64,000 bases of DNA from contig JAAAJB010000011.1 of the NCBI GenBank assembly GCA_016098155.1, forward strand, positions 1-64,000, written 5' to 3'. A model generated the notes under the pieces. That model was not told the DNA's origin and did no database searches. It was given only the letters and a program-made list of their open reading frames with translations. Position numbers and translations under genes: made by a program. The number at the start of each line of letters is the position of its first letter. Positions within the stretch are counted from its first letter, which is position 1. Shown piece by piece: positions 44,461 to 57,396 of this stretch. This stretch comes from Actinomortierella ambigua. Its lineage: Eukaryota; Mortierellomycota; Mortierellomycetes; Mortierellales; Mortierellaceae.

Positions 44461-46414
44461 TTACACGTTGTTCTCAGCGCTCTGACGACGGACAGAGCGA
44501 ATGGAGGACTTCTCGGCACGGAGGCCACCGAGTTGCTGGGTATCCTGAACGGAGGAAGGCAGGGTCATGCCGTGGCCGTGACCGTGGCCATGGCCATAGT
44601 AATCACCATCGACCTCATCCATGATCATGGTATCAGGCTCGGGCTCGCCGTTCTTGCGAGCAACCCAGGCGTCGTTCCGGAACTGACCCTCCCACTTGGC
44701 GACGATAACGCAGGCGACCATGTTGCCGAGGACGTTGACACAGGTACGGGCCATGTCCATGAAGGCATCGACACCGAGAATCAAGGAGGTGGTCTCGAGC
44801 GGGATGTTGGCGTTGGCGAGAGTGGAGACGAGGACCAAGAAGGAGGCACGGGGCACGGCGGCGACACCCTTGGAGGTCAGCATGAGGGTGATGAGGATGA
44901 CAATCTGCTCACCGATAGTCTTGGAAATGCCGGCGACCTGGGCGCAGAAGATGGCGGCCAGGGACAGGTACAGAGTCGAGCCGTCGAGGTTGAAGGAGTA
45001 ACCGGTAGGGATGACAAAGGCGACAATCTCGGGAGGGACACCAAACTCAACCATGTTCTCCATGGCCTTGGGCAGGGCCGACTCGGACGAGGCCGTGGCA
45101 AAGGCCATGAGCAGAGGCTGGCCGGCGTACTTTGTAAACTCACGGATCGGGATGCGGGTGATCAACATGATGGGCAGGATGACAATCAGGACAAAGACAA
45201 TCAGCGTCGCGTACAGCGTACCGACCAGACGGCCAGAGGCAACGAGGGCGTCAAGACCGTACTTGCCGATGGTCGAGGCCAGGGCAGCACCGATACCAAT
45301 GGGGGCGTAGTTCATGACGAGCTCGACGACCTTGAACATGATGGCGGACAGAGAGGCGTTGAAGTCGAGCATGACCTTCTTGGACCGGGCATCGGCGCGC
45401 ATGATGGCAACGGCAAACATGCACGAGCAAAAGACGATGGCCAGGACGGCCTTGGGGTCGGCCATGGCCTTGAAGAACGAGTCGGGGACAATGAGGCGCA
45501 TCTCGCCGTGCCAGGTGATGGGCTTGGAGTCGGTGCCGTTGGGCTTCTCGAGACCGTTCATCGAGAAGCCGTTGCCGGGCTTGGCAATGTTGACGGCCAA
45601 GAGACCGACGATCAAGGCAAACGTAGTCACCACCTCAAAGTAGATGATAGACTTCAAGGCCAGACGGCCCACACGCATCAGGTCGTCGCCGTGGCCGGCA
45701 ATACCGATCACCAAAGTCGAGAAAATGAGGGGACCCTACAGCCAGGAAAAACAAACGTAGACAGATCATATTTCAATGAAAAAAAAAAAGAGAGCGAATA
45801 ATAAAAAAAAAGTTGTTAGCGGCTTGCTTTCTCCCTTGTAGTTGCTGTCCTCACTGCCCCTTTGGGAAACGATTGTGAATAATGTCGAGGTAGGATGGGG
45901 AAAAGGTTATGGCTGCTGGCCTCCAAGGGTGTGGGAAGGGTCGTTCTAGGAATCGGCAATTTTGTTCTAGGAACAAAGGATCTTGGTTGGGATAGATGAA
46001 GAGAAAGAGAGGGGAAAGGAGAGAGAAGGAGGGGAGGTTGCAGTCCCTTTTGAAAGAAAGAAAGTAACGAAGGAAAAAAATACGTACGACAATGGTCTGG
46101 ATCATACGAATAAAGACCTCTCCCAGAGGAGCAATCTCAACGGCGAAGGCAGGCGCAAACTTGCCGAGGAGGATACCGACGATCATGGCAATGACAATCC
46201 ACACAGTCATGTTGGTGTACTTGCGCAGGAAGCGCCACAGGTAGCCTACTGGCGCAAACAGCTTGCCAAAGAACTTGGCGACAGGGCCAGACTCGCGCTT
46301 CTCCTGTTGCGGAGCCGCCTCTACGGCTGGTGATGGGCTGAGACCGCTACGGTTGGAGCGGATCGAGCGGCGATCGGCGCCTTCGATCTGATCGTGGGCA
46401 GCAGCGGAAGACAT
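44461..46414 (-). CDS. SLC1/DAACS-family dicarboxylate or amino-acid:cation symporter
   Basis: Two exons (46414-46088, 45735-44461; intron 352 bp, phase 0) give 533 residues. A basic, Ser-rich cytosolic N-terminus of about 65 residues precedes TM1 (MTVWIVIAMIVGILLGKF). Family landmarks follow: FIRMIQTIVGPLIFSTLVIG, ATASSESALPKAMENM (hairpin HP1 Ser-rich motif), GYSFNLDGSTLYLSLAAIF (NMDG-type motif of TM7, here NLDG), and VPRASFLVLVSTLANANIPLE to GVDAFMDMARTCVNVLGN (HP2/TM8, with the substrate-coordinating Asp and Asn). The C-terminus is long and hydrophilic. The family couples Na or proton gradients to uptake of glutamate, aspartate or dicarboxylates across the plasma membrane. The sequence looks closer to bacterial GltP/DctA than to animal EAATs by motif; substrate choice cannot be fixed. 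Confidence 0.92.
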
Positions 46415-49400
46415 GTTCTATGGTGGTCTGTTCACACAGGGGGAGGAGTCGATGGGAGGTAGGTGGCGAGTGGTGGGAAAGCAAAAGACACGCCGAAGAA
46501 GAAGAAAAGGTGATGGAGGAAAAAGTTCGAGCGGCTATCGATGTGTGAAGAAAGACGAGGAGAAAAAAAAAAGAGAAAAGAAAAAAAAAAGGAAAGCAAG
46601 AGTTAGGCAAAGAAGGTGGGTTAAAATACTTTCCTCTGCCCCCGCCTTTCTCAGTCTCTCTCCCCCCCCCTCCCCCTGAGTGGAGTTGTGTAGGAGTTTG
46701 ATTTTTGGGCCGTTTGTCGACGAGGCACGCCAACCAACTAGGCCGCACTATTGAAAATTTTGTGCAACCGTTCTGTGTTGTCCACAGTAAAATTCGGCTG
46801 CGTGCCGTCGTTAATGATTGGGTGTCGTCTCTCGTCCCCTCACCGACCGACCAAAAGGGCGAAAAATAAGGTATATGGTTTGGATCCACCCATTGGTACC
46901 CCGGACGACGTATTGAATGGCGATAAAATACTCAAATGTACTCGGTACTGTAGACGAGCTGCAGTGTCCGACAGAACGGCTCTGCGAGACTGCAGCTGTT
47001 GGAATGGGTCGATTTCCGACAGGTGGTGTGGCGACCTACAGCCAGCTAGCCAACAGCCAGCCAGCAGCTAGGGGGATCTACGGAAGGCGGGGTAGGGGGA
47101 AAGAGAGGAAAGAGGGAGTTTCCCTCCTTCTCTCTTCCTCACTGGATCTGGATGCGGAGTCCCAACACCTCCATTCTCTCCACCATGGTCCAATCGTGTG
47201 TGGGTTCGGGACTTCAGGGGAAGTGAGATGTACTGCACCAGCCACACAATGGGACCAGTCGCTGTGAACCCTTGTGGGAAAGTATGGCGGGAATCGGGAG
47301 CAAGAGGATGCTACATACATATGCACAACACCAGCAGGAGTATGGGATAGGTTGGCCGAAGGGGTCGAAAAAAAAGCAAAGTGGAGGGAAGGGTGGTGAC
47401 AAACGAAAAGGAGGAACAGGTAAGAAAGAAAATTAAAGGAGGGCACGGCTACTCGTTTTATATACAACGAGAACCTCCAGGATGTCCCTTGTTTTGCCCA
47501 AACACCTGACAAGGTCTCACTCCATGTAGCATTGCACGTTTCTGTGTCTGTGGGAAAAAGATACAATATCGGGATAATACAAGTGGCCTTTGGCCTTTGG
47601 ACACGATGTATTGGTTGTACGCATTGGCATGTCGAGTTATTGATGACCACACTTGTGTAGCCGCGCGGTCAGCCAATCTTGGTTCTGGCGTGTCTGTAGA
47701 CCCATTTTAGACACCATTTTTGTTCATCACACCGAGGTACACGTTTGTTGTGTTGAGGCGTGCGTGCTTCCCCCCTCCCGTCCTCTCAGACTCGAGAGGC
47801 CAAAACGGCCATTTGCTTCCCCTGGTCCAAAGGTCAAAGGGTGACGCACAAGTGCATTCATCCTACCGGAAAGTTTTCGAGCTTGCTCCAACTAGCTTTA
47901 TCCTTTAACTGCACGCAACTACTAAGGTTGCCACTTCTTCATTTTCCATGAACACAACCCTCCTCCTCCAACAGGAAGCCTCGTCATGTCAGAGTTAGGT
48001 TTGCGCTATGTACAACATTCCGTCTTTTCCCTTTGAGGTATAGATCCTTTATCTTTTTGATCGCCTACAGTAGCAGGGACGGGCTTCTTTGCTTCCAAGT
48101 GGAGGGAGGGGACAGCGCGACAGCGCGAGGGTTTACATGGTTCGTAGGCGAAACTGTAGAGAGTTCTTTGTCGAACCTGCAGATGTGTTCTCGGGCAAAA
48201 TCAAGGATGTTGTGGTCATCTTCATCGTCTCAAGAGGCTAGGGTTTAGATGATTATCATTAGCTTAAACATATCCAAGGACCCAGCCAACATGGGGTCTC
48301 ACACCTCCAGTACTCACTTGGGTGTCGTTTATTATTGTTGCTGTTGTTGGGGGAAGGAAGGATGCTAATATTAGTGCACAAGGTACGGTACATAGGGTAA
48401 GCGAGCGAGCGAAAACATGACATTGAAAAAGTCGCAAGACCAGACAGAGAATTTACCCAATGGTTCTTTTGGACACATAAACTCCTTAGCCCAAATCTCT
48501 TTGCTGTTTTTTCTCATCAACTATTGTCCAAATTCTCATCACGGACATGATTGTTTAGGGGGTTGTCCACTACGCCTCACCAATTTACGTTTGTTTGGTG
48601 ATCGAGAGAGGGTTAGGGTCGACACCCAGGGCTGAGGAAAGGGGGGCTCTTGGCAATTCTTAGGGGATTTGAAGTGCTGTTGGACAGGACGTTTTCTTTG
48701 TTGTTCTATAGCAGCAAGGTTGCACGAGCAAAAAAACGGCAAAAGCAAAATGGATAAAATATCCTCTGCCGTGATCAACGAAGCCAACAAACCCGAGGGC
48801 CCACAGAGACGACGAACACAAGCATGATAAACAGACACTGCCTCTCTGTTAAGCTTTCAAATATTGATGGACAAAACGAACGCAAGAAAAAAAAAACATC
48901 TCTCATAGTTGGGTTCTCTCTCCAGGACCAGGTTCGCCGTCCCCCCCTTTTTCTTTAATCCTACGGGAATTTTCTCTCGTTTCCACAGCAGCTCTTGTTG
49001 TATGCCGTTCCTGCAATATCCTTGTTTTACTCCAAGCAATGGGAGAGCATACGCGATCACTGTGTTGCCCCCCCCCACCTCCCCTCCATCGACCATCGAC
49101 TTGCTTGTTTCGCAATACACTACCTCAAAGCGGATTGGTTCGATGTCCATTCTCGGTATCGTGTGCCCTGCCTCGCCCTAAGTAGCTTCCCAGGAAGGAA
49201 AGATACAAAGAGCTGTACAAAAATGTTTCTGACAGAACGGCAAAAAAAGAAGAGGCTTAAAAATGTGGCGGCGTAATCGGAAACCCCGGGGATGATACGA
49301 TTCAGGATCACGATACAGGGGGCTTCTCCACAGTCTCTCGATAGCGATGGCGCAGATGGCAGTGAGGCTTGTCTTGATTGATCCTACTGATCGTGAAAGG

Positions 49401-51636
49401 TCTCCCCGACCTACCTGCTAATAGGCGCAGACTCTTTATTATTACGAAGGAAATAAAACCTTTCTGCCGAATTTGCCACGAGATTGACAAAAGGAAGGAA
49501 TCTCAGATTCTCTTCTCGTTTAAGGCGATGAGTTCTTCTCGGTTATATGTCTTTTCGGGGCCATTTTCCTTTCTGTCCGAGGCTCACCGTGGGAGTTTTG
49601 CGGCTGACTCTAAAAAATAGAAAGAAAAGAAGAAACAAGCCATCCTGCATGTTCAGCATGTGGGTCGGATATTCTACGAGAGCAATTTTTTGAAAGGGGG
49701 GGAAGGAGTAAGCGGAAAGATCAGGGCCAGCAGGTCGGACAGTCTACCATGGAGTTATACTGTACTTGCGACAATAGACTACATTGCTCTGCGAGGCACA
49801 CATCGCTGAGTGTATCCACTTCTCACACGATGGGCACCAGCAGCAGGCAGAACTCTAAGTGGGATTAAGAGGTATCGAAATCTCCGACCAGAGCCATAGG
49901 TTCAGAAAAAGCTCTTTGCCTTCGTGGGGCCAAAAAGTATTACCCAACTGGGATCTAGGTACCTTTAATCCCGTACACGTACTTCCACATGCTACTTAGC
50001 CCAAGTGTACACTGTCCTATGTCAACTGGCATATTTTTTTTTTCGTGGGTACGTCTGTACGAAATAGAGTGTACGCTACTGATAGTTGCCACCCTATCCC
50101 ATACGCCGCCCTGTTGGGTGGGTTGGGAAGTACACCCTCGCAGTACTGTGTACACTGTAAACGTAGTCCACACCATTGCACTTGATCGATGCAGCTGGTA
50201 GATCTTGTTCTCCACCAGGAAAGCCCGGAAGCCCAAAGGATACACAAGGTGTGAGGACTATCACTTTCTCAGACAAACAGACGGACACCCACACACGCTC
50301 ATACTGTCACACGTCTTTTGCATGGAAGGAGGATTAATGACTTGCTCACACTTTCTCGGTAACTTTCTTTTTTCTTCCCCCGCTTTGATTTTTTTTTTCC
50401 TTTCCAATAGAACAGGTCGTCTATTCAGGTGCCGACCACCACTACAACATAAAAACAATAATAGGGTAGACTACCTACCGTCTTGTTGGTGGTGAATGGG
50501 ATCACAAAAGAAGAGCAGATGCCAGAAGGGTGGTGCAAACTTGTCGCCCTCCCCTCTGCTTTATTCTTTTTTGGCGGGAAGCACACACCTTTTTTTTTGA
50601 TCTCATCCATCACAAATAGTCAGACAAATGAAGGCTTCCGACAATATGGATAGCGCCGCCTTTTCCAAAACAATCACAATGGAAACATGCCATAATTGGG
50701 AGGCGTGGGATGCGCACCCTGGGGATGCGCAGAACTGTGCAGATTGGAGGTCTCGCTTCAATGTATGAGAAAGGTATTTGCTTGGTCATCTGAAAACGCT
50801 GAAACGGGGAGGTGATGGAAGCGGGGCGGCGAAGGAGGGGAGGGGGGGTTGAGCTGGATTGTTATAATTTTGTCTCCATTGTTGCTAGCCAAAGTGGCGG
50901 AATAGGTAGTACCATTGAGGTGTCGTTTTGACATTACAATATTATATTCATTTTGGACACAATAGAACCTTCCGTCTGTTTCGTCCGTCAGATATTTGTA
51001 CTATTTTTTTTTTTACAAAAGGTACTGAGCTGCGAGTGGCTTACCTATACCTAAAATTTTTTACGCGAAATCTGCGCGTTCTTCTCCTCCATTCTAAATG
51101 TTAAATGTAAGGCGTGCAGTTGTTGTATTTTTTTAATGCTTTCCAACAAATACAGAGAGGAGCTATTTACATGTTGAAGAATGCCTCAACCAGGTGTAGA
51201 TTTGTTGACAGAGCGGATGAATGTGAAGGGAGAGAGAGGAGACCGTCCCTGGTTTTGTGTTGATGAGATGGAGGCGGATGGGGATGGGAGAAGAGTAAAG
51301 TACAGAAAGCAACCCTGCTGGAGCCGTTTTTTTTGTGGTTGGTTGTGTCGTTTGCCTTGAACTGGTTTCGAAAAGGGTGTGTGTGAAAAAAAAAAGAAAA
51401 ACATTTTTGCTGGTCGTTGTGATGTCCGCTCATTTGGGGATGGGGGGTGGTGGTGGTGGTAAGAAGATTGTTTGTACACATTGCCATGATGAAGACTGAG
51501 CAGAACGACGGAAGACTGCAAGAAAAGGAAAAAAAAAGGGAGCGAGTAATATATACAGTTGGAAAGAAATGAGAAAGATGACGAGAAGCAGGAGTGAGTC
51601 TCCCCTGCCCGCTCCTCCCCTCCCCCTGCCTGCTGC
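46415..51636. other. 5.2-kb stretch without a supported gene
   Basis: It includes the symporter promoter (46415-46900, purine-rich) and the 3' flank of the zinc-finger gene (about 51160-51636). Between them, no frame shows a domain, a signal peptide with Cys pattern, or a consistent exon chain. The longest minus-strand frame (47078-47650) is low-complexity and Ser/Pro/Phe-rich. No tRNA or rRNA was seen. Undetected lineage-specific genes or non-coding RNAs are possible. Confidence 0.5.
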
Positions 51637-51930
51637 TTAGGCATCACAGTAGTACGGAGGGTAGAGCTCTGTCACAGCGAGATGGCGCGCAGCGACATGG
51701 GCATACTCCACAGGGACGGGCATCTCAGTTGCACTTGGACCAAGGTGGCCGAGGATTTGCTGCCAGCCAGAGGTATAACGGAACGACATCTGAGCAGCGG
51801 GCATCACGTGGTTGCCGCTCGCACTGGTGCTAGTGCTGTTGCTGTTGTATCCGGTGGCATGGTGGCTGGTATGTCCTCCTCCACCCCCTGTTGCTCGTGA
51901 CGCACTGGTGTACACTTGACCTTGAGCTGG

Positions 51931-51965
<35 letters not shown>

Positions 51966-53169
51966 GCTGGTCAGGATGGTGCTCGTACTGGATATGCTGG
52001 TGCTGCTGCTGATGTGAGGGGGAGGTCGTTGTTGCCTGCATGTTATGATAGTGAGGGTGGTCAGCCTCGTAGGGATGTTGTTGCTGCTGCTCGTGCATGT
52101 AGGCATTGGGCTGAGGATAAGACTGCTGCTCTTGCGAGCAAGGCTGGTCGGAACCATAGTCGTATTGAGAGTGAGGAGGGCAGTGCGGCGAAGGTTGGAA
52201 GGAGCCGCTCAGCGATTCAATCGGCTGCAAGTGGCCCAGTGTGTCCATGGTGCTCATCTGGCCCGGAAGGGGTACGGTATGTATGGGGTTCATCGCATTC
52301 AGCTGACTCATCGGACCACCACCCATTGGTGTCAGTGGGACCATAGGTGAGACAGGCGACAGAGGTGACATGGGCGACGTCCCGGGGCTGGGAGTGTGTT
52401 GTGGGGACATGGAGTGGTAGGGCGGGATTTGGAGTTGGAGGCCCATCTGTGGAGGGTAGGCCGTTGGGGTCTCGGCGGCGTGGTCGTGATGATGAGGATG
52501 ATGGTGGGGAGGCGGGTGGTCGTACACGCCCGCGGGGACGGTATCGTATGGTCTCCAGCTGGTCATGCCACGACGGACAGGGATCGAGTGTTCCTTGCGA
52601 TGGTGCTTGGTTAGTGTTGTCTTGCGGCAGAAACTCTTGCCACACCCCTCGAAGTGACATTTGTAGGGCCGCTTGCCCGTGTGGATGCGTCGGTGGCGCG
52701 CTAAAGAGCTGCTGTCGCTAAAGCGTTTTTGGCATTCTGGATGCTCGCACATGTGGGGTCGCTCGCCGGAGTGTGTCCGTTGGTGAACAGTCAAGGCAGA
52801 TCGTTGGATGAACGATTTTGTGCATCCTGGTTCATGACAGACAAATGGTCTGAGGCAGCCATATGGTTTCAGTGTTAATGTTTATAGCAGAGTGGGCAAA
52901 AAGAAATAGTACATTCAATCCTCATTGGCTGAGGTACCAGGGCTTTGTACAGGTTGGTTGCACACCTTCCACCCGACTCCGCACCACACCTTGCTTTCCA
53001 TTTCTCATCCCCTAGCATGGGTCTATTACCTTTCGTTGGTATGGATTCTTCCGTGACGAGCAAGGTCAGAGCGCCGAGAGAAGGCCTTGCCACAGTTCTG
53101 CCAACCACAGCGGAAGGGTCTCGAATCTTGTTGATGGCCCTCTGTATGGATCAGTTCGAGAATGTCCAT
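51637..53169 (-). CDS. C2H2 zinc-finger transcription factor, four fingers
   Basis: Two exons (53169-53030 and 52849-51637; intron 180 bp, phase 2) give 450 residues. Four consecutive C2H2 fingers lie within residues 20-140. They begin [57 protein letters not shown] and [19 protein letters not shown], joined by Krueppel-type linkers (HTNERP, HSGERP, HTGKRP). The intron splits the first linker. Downstream is a long disordered region rich in Pro, His, Gln and Ser, with a Gln tract, HPHHH repeats and repeated [15 protein letters not shown], and a C-terminal Tyr-rich end. It is a sequence-specific DNA-binding regulator by family; the target is unknown. The start at 53169 is the first Met in frame. 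A further upstream exon cannot be excluded. Confidence 0.88.
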
Positions 53170-56100
53170 TGCGGGCACTGGCTCTCGTAGGGAGGAAATG
53201 GTTGTAAGCCTTCACGGCCGCGAAGGGGGAGAGAGGGAAGGAAGGGCAGAGGGAGGTATGCGAAGGACGACCAAACGTCCGGCTTCTTAGGTGGAGGTGG
53301 TGATGGCAAACAGGAGTAAGAAGGTATTTGTCGCCCTTGTCACAGGTTTGTGTCTGTTTGTGGTTTGTTTGTCTGACAGGTTGGGTGGGTCTGTCCGAGG
53401 ACAGGATGGTGGAGGATAAAAGATGAGGGTAGGTGTTAGTGATGTTTTATATGTTGCTTGGGTCGACTCGCCCACTTTCATGTCGACTGTCGAGTGAAAG
53501 GAGAGATAGGTAGATAGATAGATAGAGAGAGTGGGAGAGAGAGAGAGAGAGAGAGGAAGAGAGAGAAGGGTCATGTCACCGTTATGAGCCAAGCAGGTCA
53601 ATGCTCGGACAAACAGACATTTTAACCTTATATTAAGAAAGTGAATAGGGGTGGGTCTACTCGTCCGCTCACGCTTCTTGTCTCCTTGGCCATGCTTCCC
53701 GAGCAAATGAGCATGGAACATGGCGTATCAACGAGAGAGGGCCATGACATGAAGCGAGTGGAGGAAAGCCGAGATAAAATATGAGAAACCAAGGCGGATG
53801 GATGTGCTGGGTGGTTGGTGCAGTTGCAGGGGAAGACTGGGGGTTTGGTGGGTGGATTGAGCCAAAAAGGACCACTCTCCAGGAAAGAGAGCGCGACCTG
53901 ATAGGAGAGGGGCGGGGGGTCAGACTTACACCAGGCGAAGAAGAAGAAAACCAAGTGGGAGTTGTGTGTGTGTGTGTGCGAGAGAGAATAAAAGAGGGAA
54001 GAAGTGTGTGCGCGAGCGCTTGTGCCAGGAAAGGAACGTGGGAGAGAAGCGCGCTGCAGAGGAAGGGTGTCTGCGCGGAAGATGGTGGCAAGACAGAGAA
54101 CAAAGGCCTGAAAGGGTGAAGAGAGAGAAGAGAGAAGAGAAAAAAGAGAAGAGGCGAGATGAGAGGGTCATATATCGTTTTTTTTATTTATTTGTTTTGA
54201 CCATGGCAATTGTGGGAGTGGGAACAGCGGGAGGGTGCGGTCGAGTGGGTGACTGTGAGTGGAGTGGTGGTGAGAACAGAGAGTGGAAAGGGAGGTGGAG
54301 TGAAAAGAGAAGGGGCGAGTGAACACACAAATTATAATACACACACACCTTCTCTTTCTCTGTCGAATTCATGTGCACATTGACGGAAGGGGAAGAGAGT
54401 AACAGAGCAAAAAGAGAGACACACTCGACCGAGGCTTCAGCACTGGATAGTGTACACACACACTCACTATTTTTTTTTCTTTCGCCAAGTCAGAACAGTT
54501 CATCCAACACGAGAACAAAAACAACAACAAAAAAAGCACACTATTGTGCGGTAAAAGGGTCCACGTACACACAACACATCTGTACACAGCGCAAACTGTG
54601 AGCACCACCACTGAAGGCTGGTACACTCCCCAAACGCCTGTTTCTACTTCTCCCTCTCTGTCTCCACCACCATAGCATCGTAGCATCGTTGAGTGATGGA
54701 GAGAGGGTAGTGAGAAAGTGAGAAAGCGAGAAGAGAGGGAGAGGGAGAGGGAGAGCGAGACGGGCACAGAGACAGAGACAGGGACAGCATGAGAGAGAAG
54801 AAAAACATGTGATGTTCACATCGTCATCTTCTCGGGTGCCGTAGGTCGGTGGCAAGTTTCCTAATGTCGACAAAGGGTGTTTGGGCTCCTCTCCCTCCTC
54901 CTTCTCCAACGCAACGGTCGCGTTGGGGGAGGGAGCGATGGTTGGCATGGTTGCAGGTTGCAGGGCATTTCCAGCAATGCACGGTCATTGGTTCAAACGA
55001 CCTGTTGGCAACCTTTTCCCTTTTCACAAGTCCTCAGGCCTGTAACTGTCTCCTTCCACCCCTTTGTCTTTTTTTTCTTGCTTGTTTATGCTATTCTATG
55101 CGTTTAGCTTTAACTTGAATTCATTCCCCCTGTTTGGGTTCGTTGGCCCACATTTGTATCTTCCAATATCTTCCAACTATTGCGAACAGACTACCATTCA
55201 AGAGCCAGCTTTGCTTCTTTCTCAATAAATAGATAGTGGTCCTTTCTCGCAAGGCAAGAGGAGGGGAGGGAGACAGAGGCGCTGTGGTGAGAAGAGTCTT
55301 TCTGGAAGGGCTCAATGTGGGGTAGGTAGGGGTGAAAAGGGAGGGAAGGTAGGACCCGAGCAGCCGCTGGCTGATGTCAAGAGCGTGTGTGGACAAGCAA
55401 GCAAGCAAGGCAAGGAAATGAGACTGAATTGGCAATGTGCCTCAAGCACAGATGGTGAGCTTTGAGTCTCTATTCACTTTTCATTCAATCCCGAGGGGGG
55501 GAGGGAAAGACGAAAGGAAAAAGAAAAACAAGGGGGGGAGGGAGGAAGAGAAAAAGACAAAGGTGTGTCTCTGTCTCTCGCTGTCTCTCTCTTCCCCCCC
55601 CTTTCCTTTCCCTTTGATCCTCGCCTCCTTTTTCATATCCGTTGATACCGTAGTTGTTAACAAATGGATAGGTATTATTTTTTTTCTGTCTTTTCCTAAC
55701 TCCCACACTACATGTACACTATGGATGGTTCCGCCCTCATCCTTCTTTCTAGTCTGTCCTTGCACTTTTCCTTTCACTACGACCAGTTGGTTGGCGCTCA
55801 GCCAGGGGCAACTGCAACTGGCCGAGGGGAAGGAGGAGAAGTGATAAGTAATGATTGCAAAACAGTGTATGGTCATTGGGGAATGGTGATAGCGCACCGA
55901 GTGCGATAAAAAAAAAGTGGTATCTCGTCGGTGGTACGTTTTCCTAGCACCAATGCATGGCGCAGAAGGGAAGTCGCACGGTACACTGGACTGTCGTGCT
56001 GTCCTCCATGTCATCATCCCTTCTTCCTCTAGCACACATCCTCCCCCCGTTCTTGCCTTGCCCCCTCTTGATTGGAGGTAGCTCAGTCCAGTCCATGGAC

Positions 56101-56331
56101 TTGAAGAACTTATTTTTTTTTATCTTTATGTTCCATATCATCGCCACCTCCAAAAAATGAACCTCAAAATAGAATGTGGTTCAAAGGGCCATACTAAGCT
56201 GCCTCGACGTGGAGGATCGACAGCATTGGGTGACGGACCTGATGTCCTCTGTGGCTAGTACGCATATGTTGCCTCCTCCTTTACTTCTTCTTTTTCTTCT
56301 ACTTCTTTCCACTTTCCTTCCCCTTTAAAGT

Positions 56332-56362
56332 TGGTGGTGGTGGTGGTGGTGGTGGTGGTGGT
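56332..56362. repeat. (TGG)n microsatellite
   Basis: About ten TGG units lie in non-coding DNA. Confidence 0.9.
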
Positions 56363-57360
56363 TGAAGTTCCAGTAGAGACTAGTCAATGTGATCCACAAT
56401 CTGTGTGGGTTGCATTTTTCGGGCTAAAAAAAGTTGAATAATAGTCGAGGAAATAGGACGGGAGGAGGATAGAGGGGTTCGCAGTGAGTGCCCTGAGCTT
56501 GCCAACGGACGTCCGAGCCCTCTGCTGACAGCGTTCATAAGACGACTCAATCAGGTCCTCCTCTCTCTGACCCTGATGCAGTCTTTGGCTTACAGGGCAT
56601 CGTGCATGATGTCGGGCGTGTCTTTTTTCCTCCCAAGGTAGTAAAGTGCAAGTGAGCAAGCGGCACAGCAGGCAGCTCTTTTCAACCACCTGTGTTCTAA
56701 GACCATGTCCGAATTTGGCCATATTGGCATGACCAGACTTCATTCAAATTGGGTAAACAAAGCAATAATGCTATTATTCTCGTCGCTCTTGCATCTGACA
56801 GCATCGAGGGCTTGTTAACGGCATTGATAGTTTTTCAAAGAGGAAACGAAAGCATAACAACTGTTGCTTCCATGAATAAACGCACACAAACAGACAAGCG
56901 AAGAAAACAACGGTAATTAATGAACCAACATTAATCCTGCTATTGTTTCTTTTCTTTGAATCATATCCAAAAAAAGATATGGCCAATGTTGAGAAGGCTT
57001 CGTACAGAAGCTATATTGGTAGCTTTTGAGAGGATATTCTCTCCTCCATCGGTAGCGATAGCGAGAGAGAAAGAAACAAAAAAAGAAGGAAAGAAAGAAA
57101 AAGAAAGCGGACTAGCATTCATTTCCTGCGCCTCAGGCTATTACTGAATGAACATTTTTTTTGGCGTCCCACGATCTGTGAACAAAAAGGGACAACACAG
57201 ACTGAGTTTACACACATGTCCGCGTTGTTGATATCATATTCTTAGGCTGCGATGAGACCACACCCACCACATCATCTACCACAACAACTCAACACAACAG
57301 CTGAATGTAACGCACCCATTCTGTGCAATTAGCCCGGTCCTAACGCCATCGACATTTATT

Positions 57361-57362
<2 letters not shown>

Positions 57363-57392
<30 letters not shown>
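57363..57392. repeat. (CT)n microsatellite
   Basis: Fifteen or so CT units lie in non-coding DNA. Confidence 0.9.

Positions 57393-57396
<4 letters not shown>

Noticed and set aside
44434..45801. 455-residue plus-strand frame
   Set aside because: It is the antisense shadow of the SLC1-type symporter exon; its Gly/Asp/Gln-rich composition is not protein-like.
10180..46414. Functional cluster of endosome/vacuole genes (ARL5, carboxypeptidase Y, MVP1)
   Set aside because: The genes are far apart, on mixed strands and interleaved with unrelated functions. Eukaryotic gene order makes coincidence the better explanation.
47078..47650. 190-residue minus-strand frame
   Set aside because: It is low-complexity, rich in Ser, Pro and Phe, with no motif and no supported splice partners.
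7669..57392. CRISPR-like or phage-related repeats
   Set aside because: All tandem repeats seen are simple microsatellites or minisatellites without unique spacers, and the DNA is eukaryotic.
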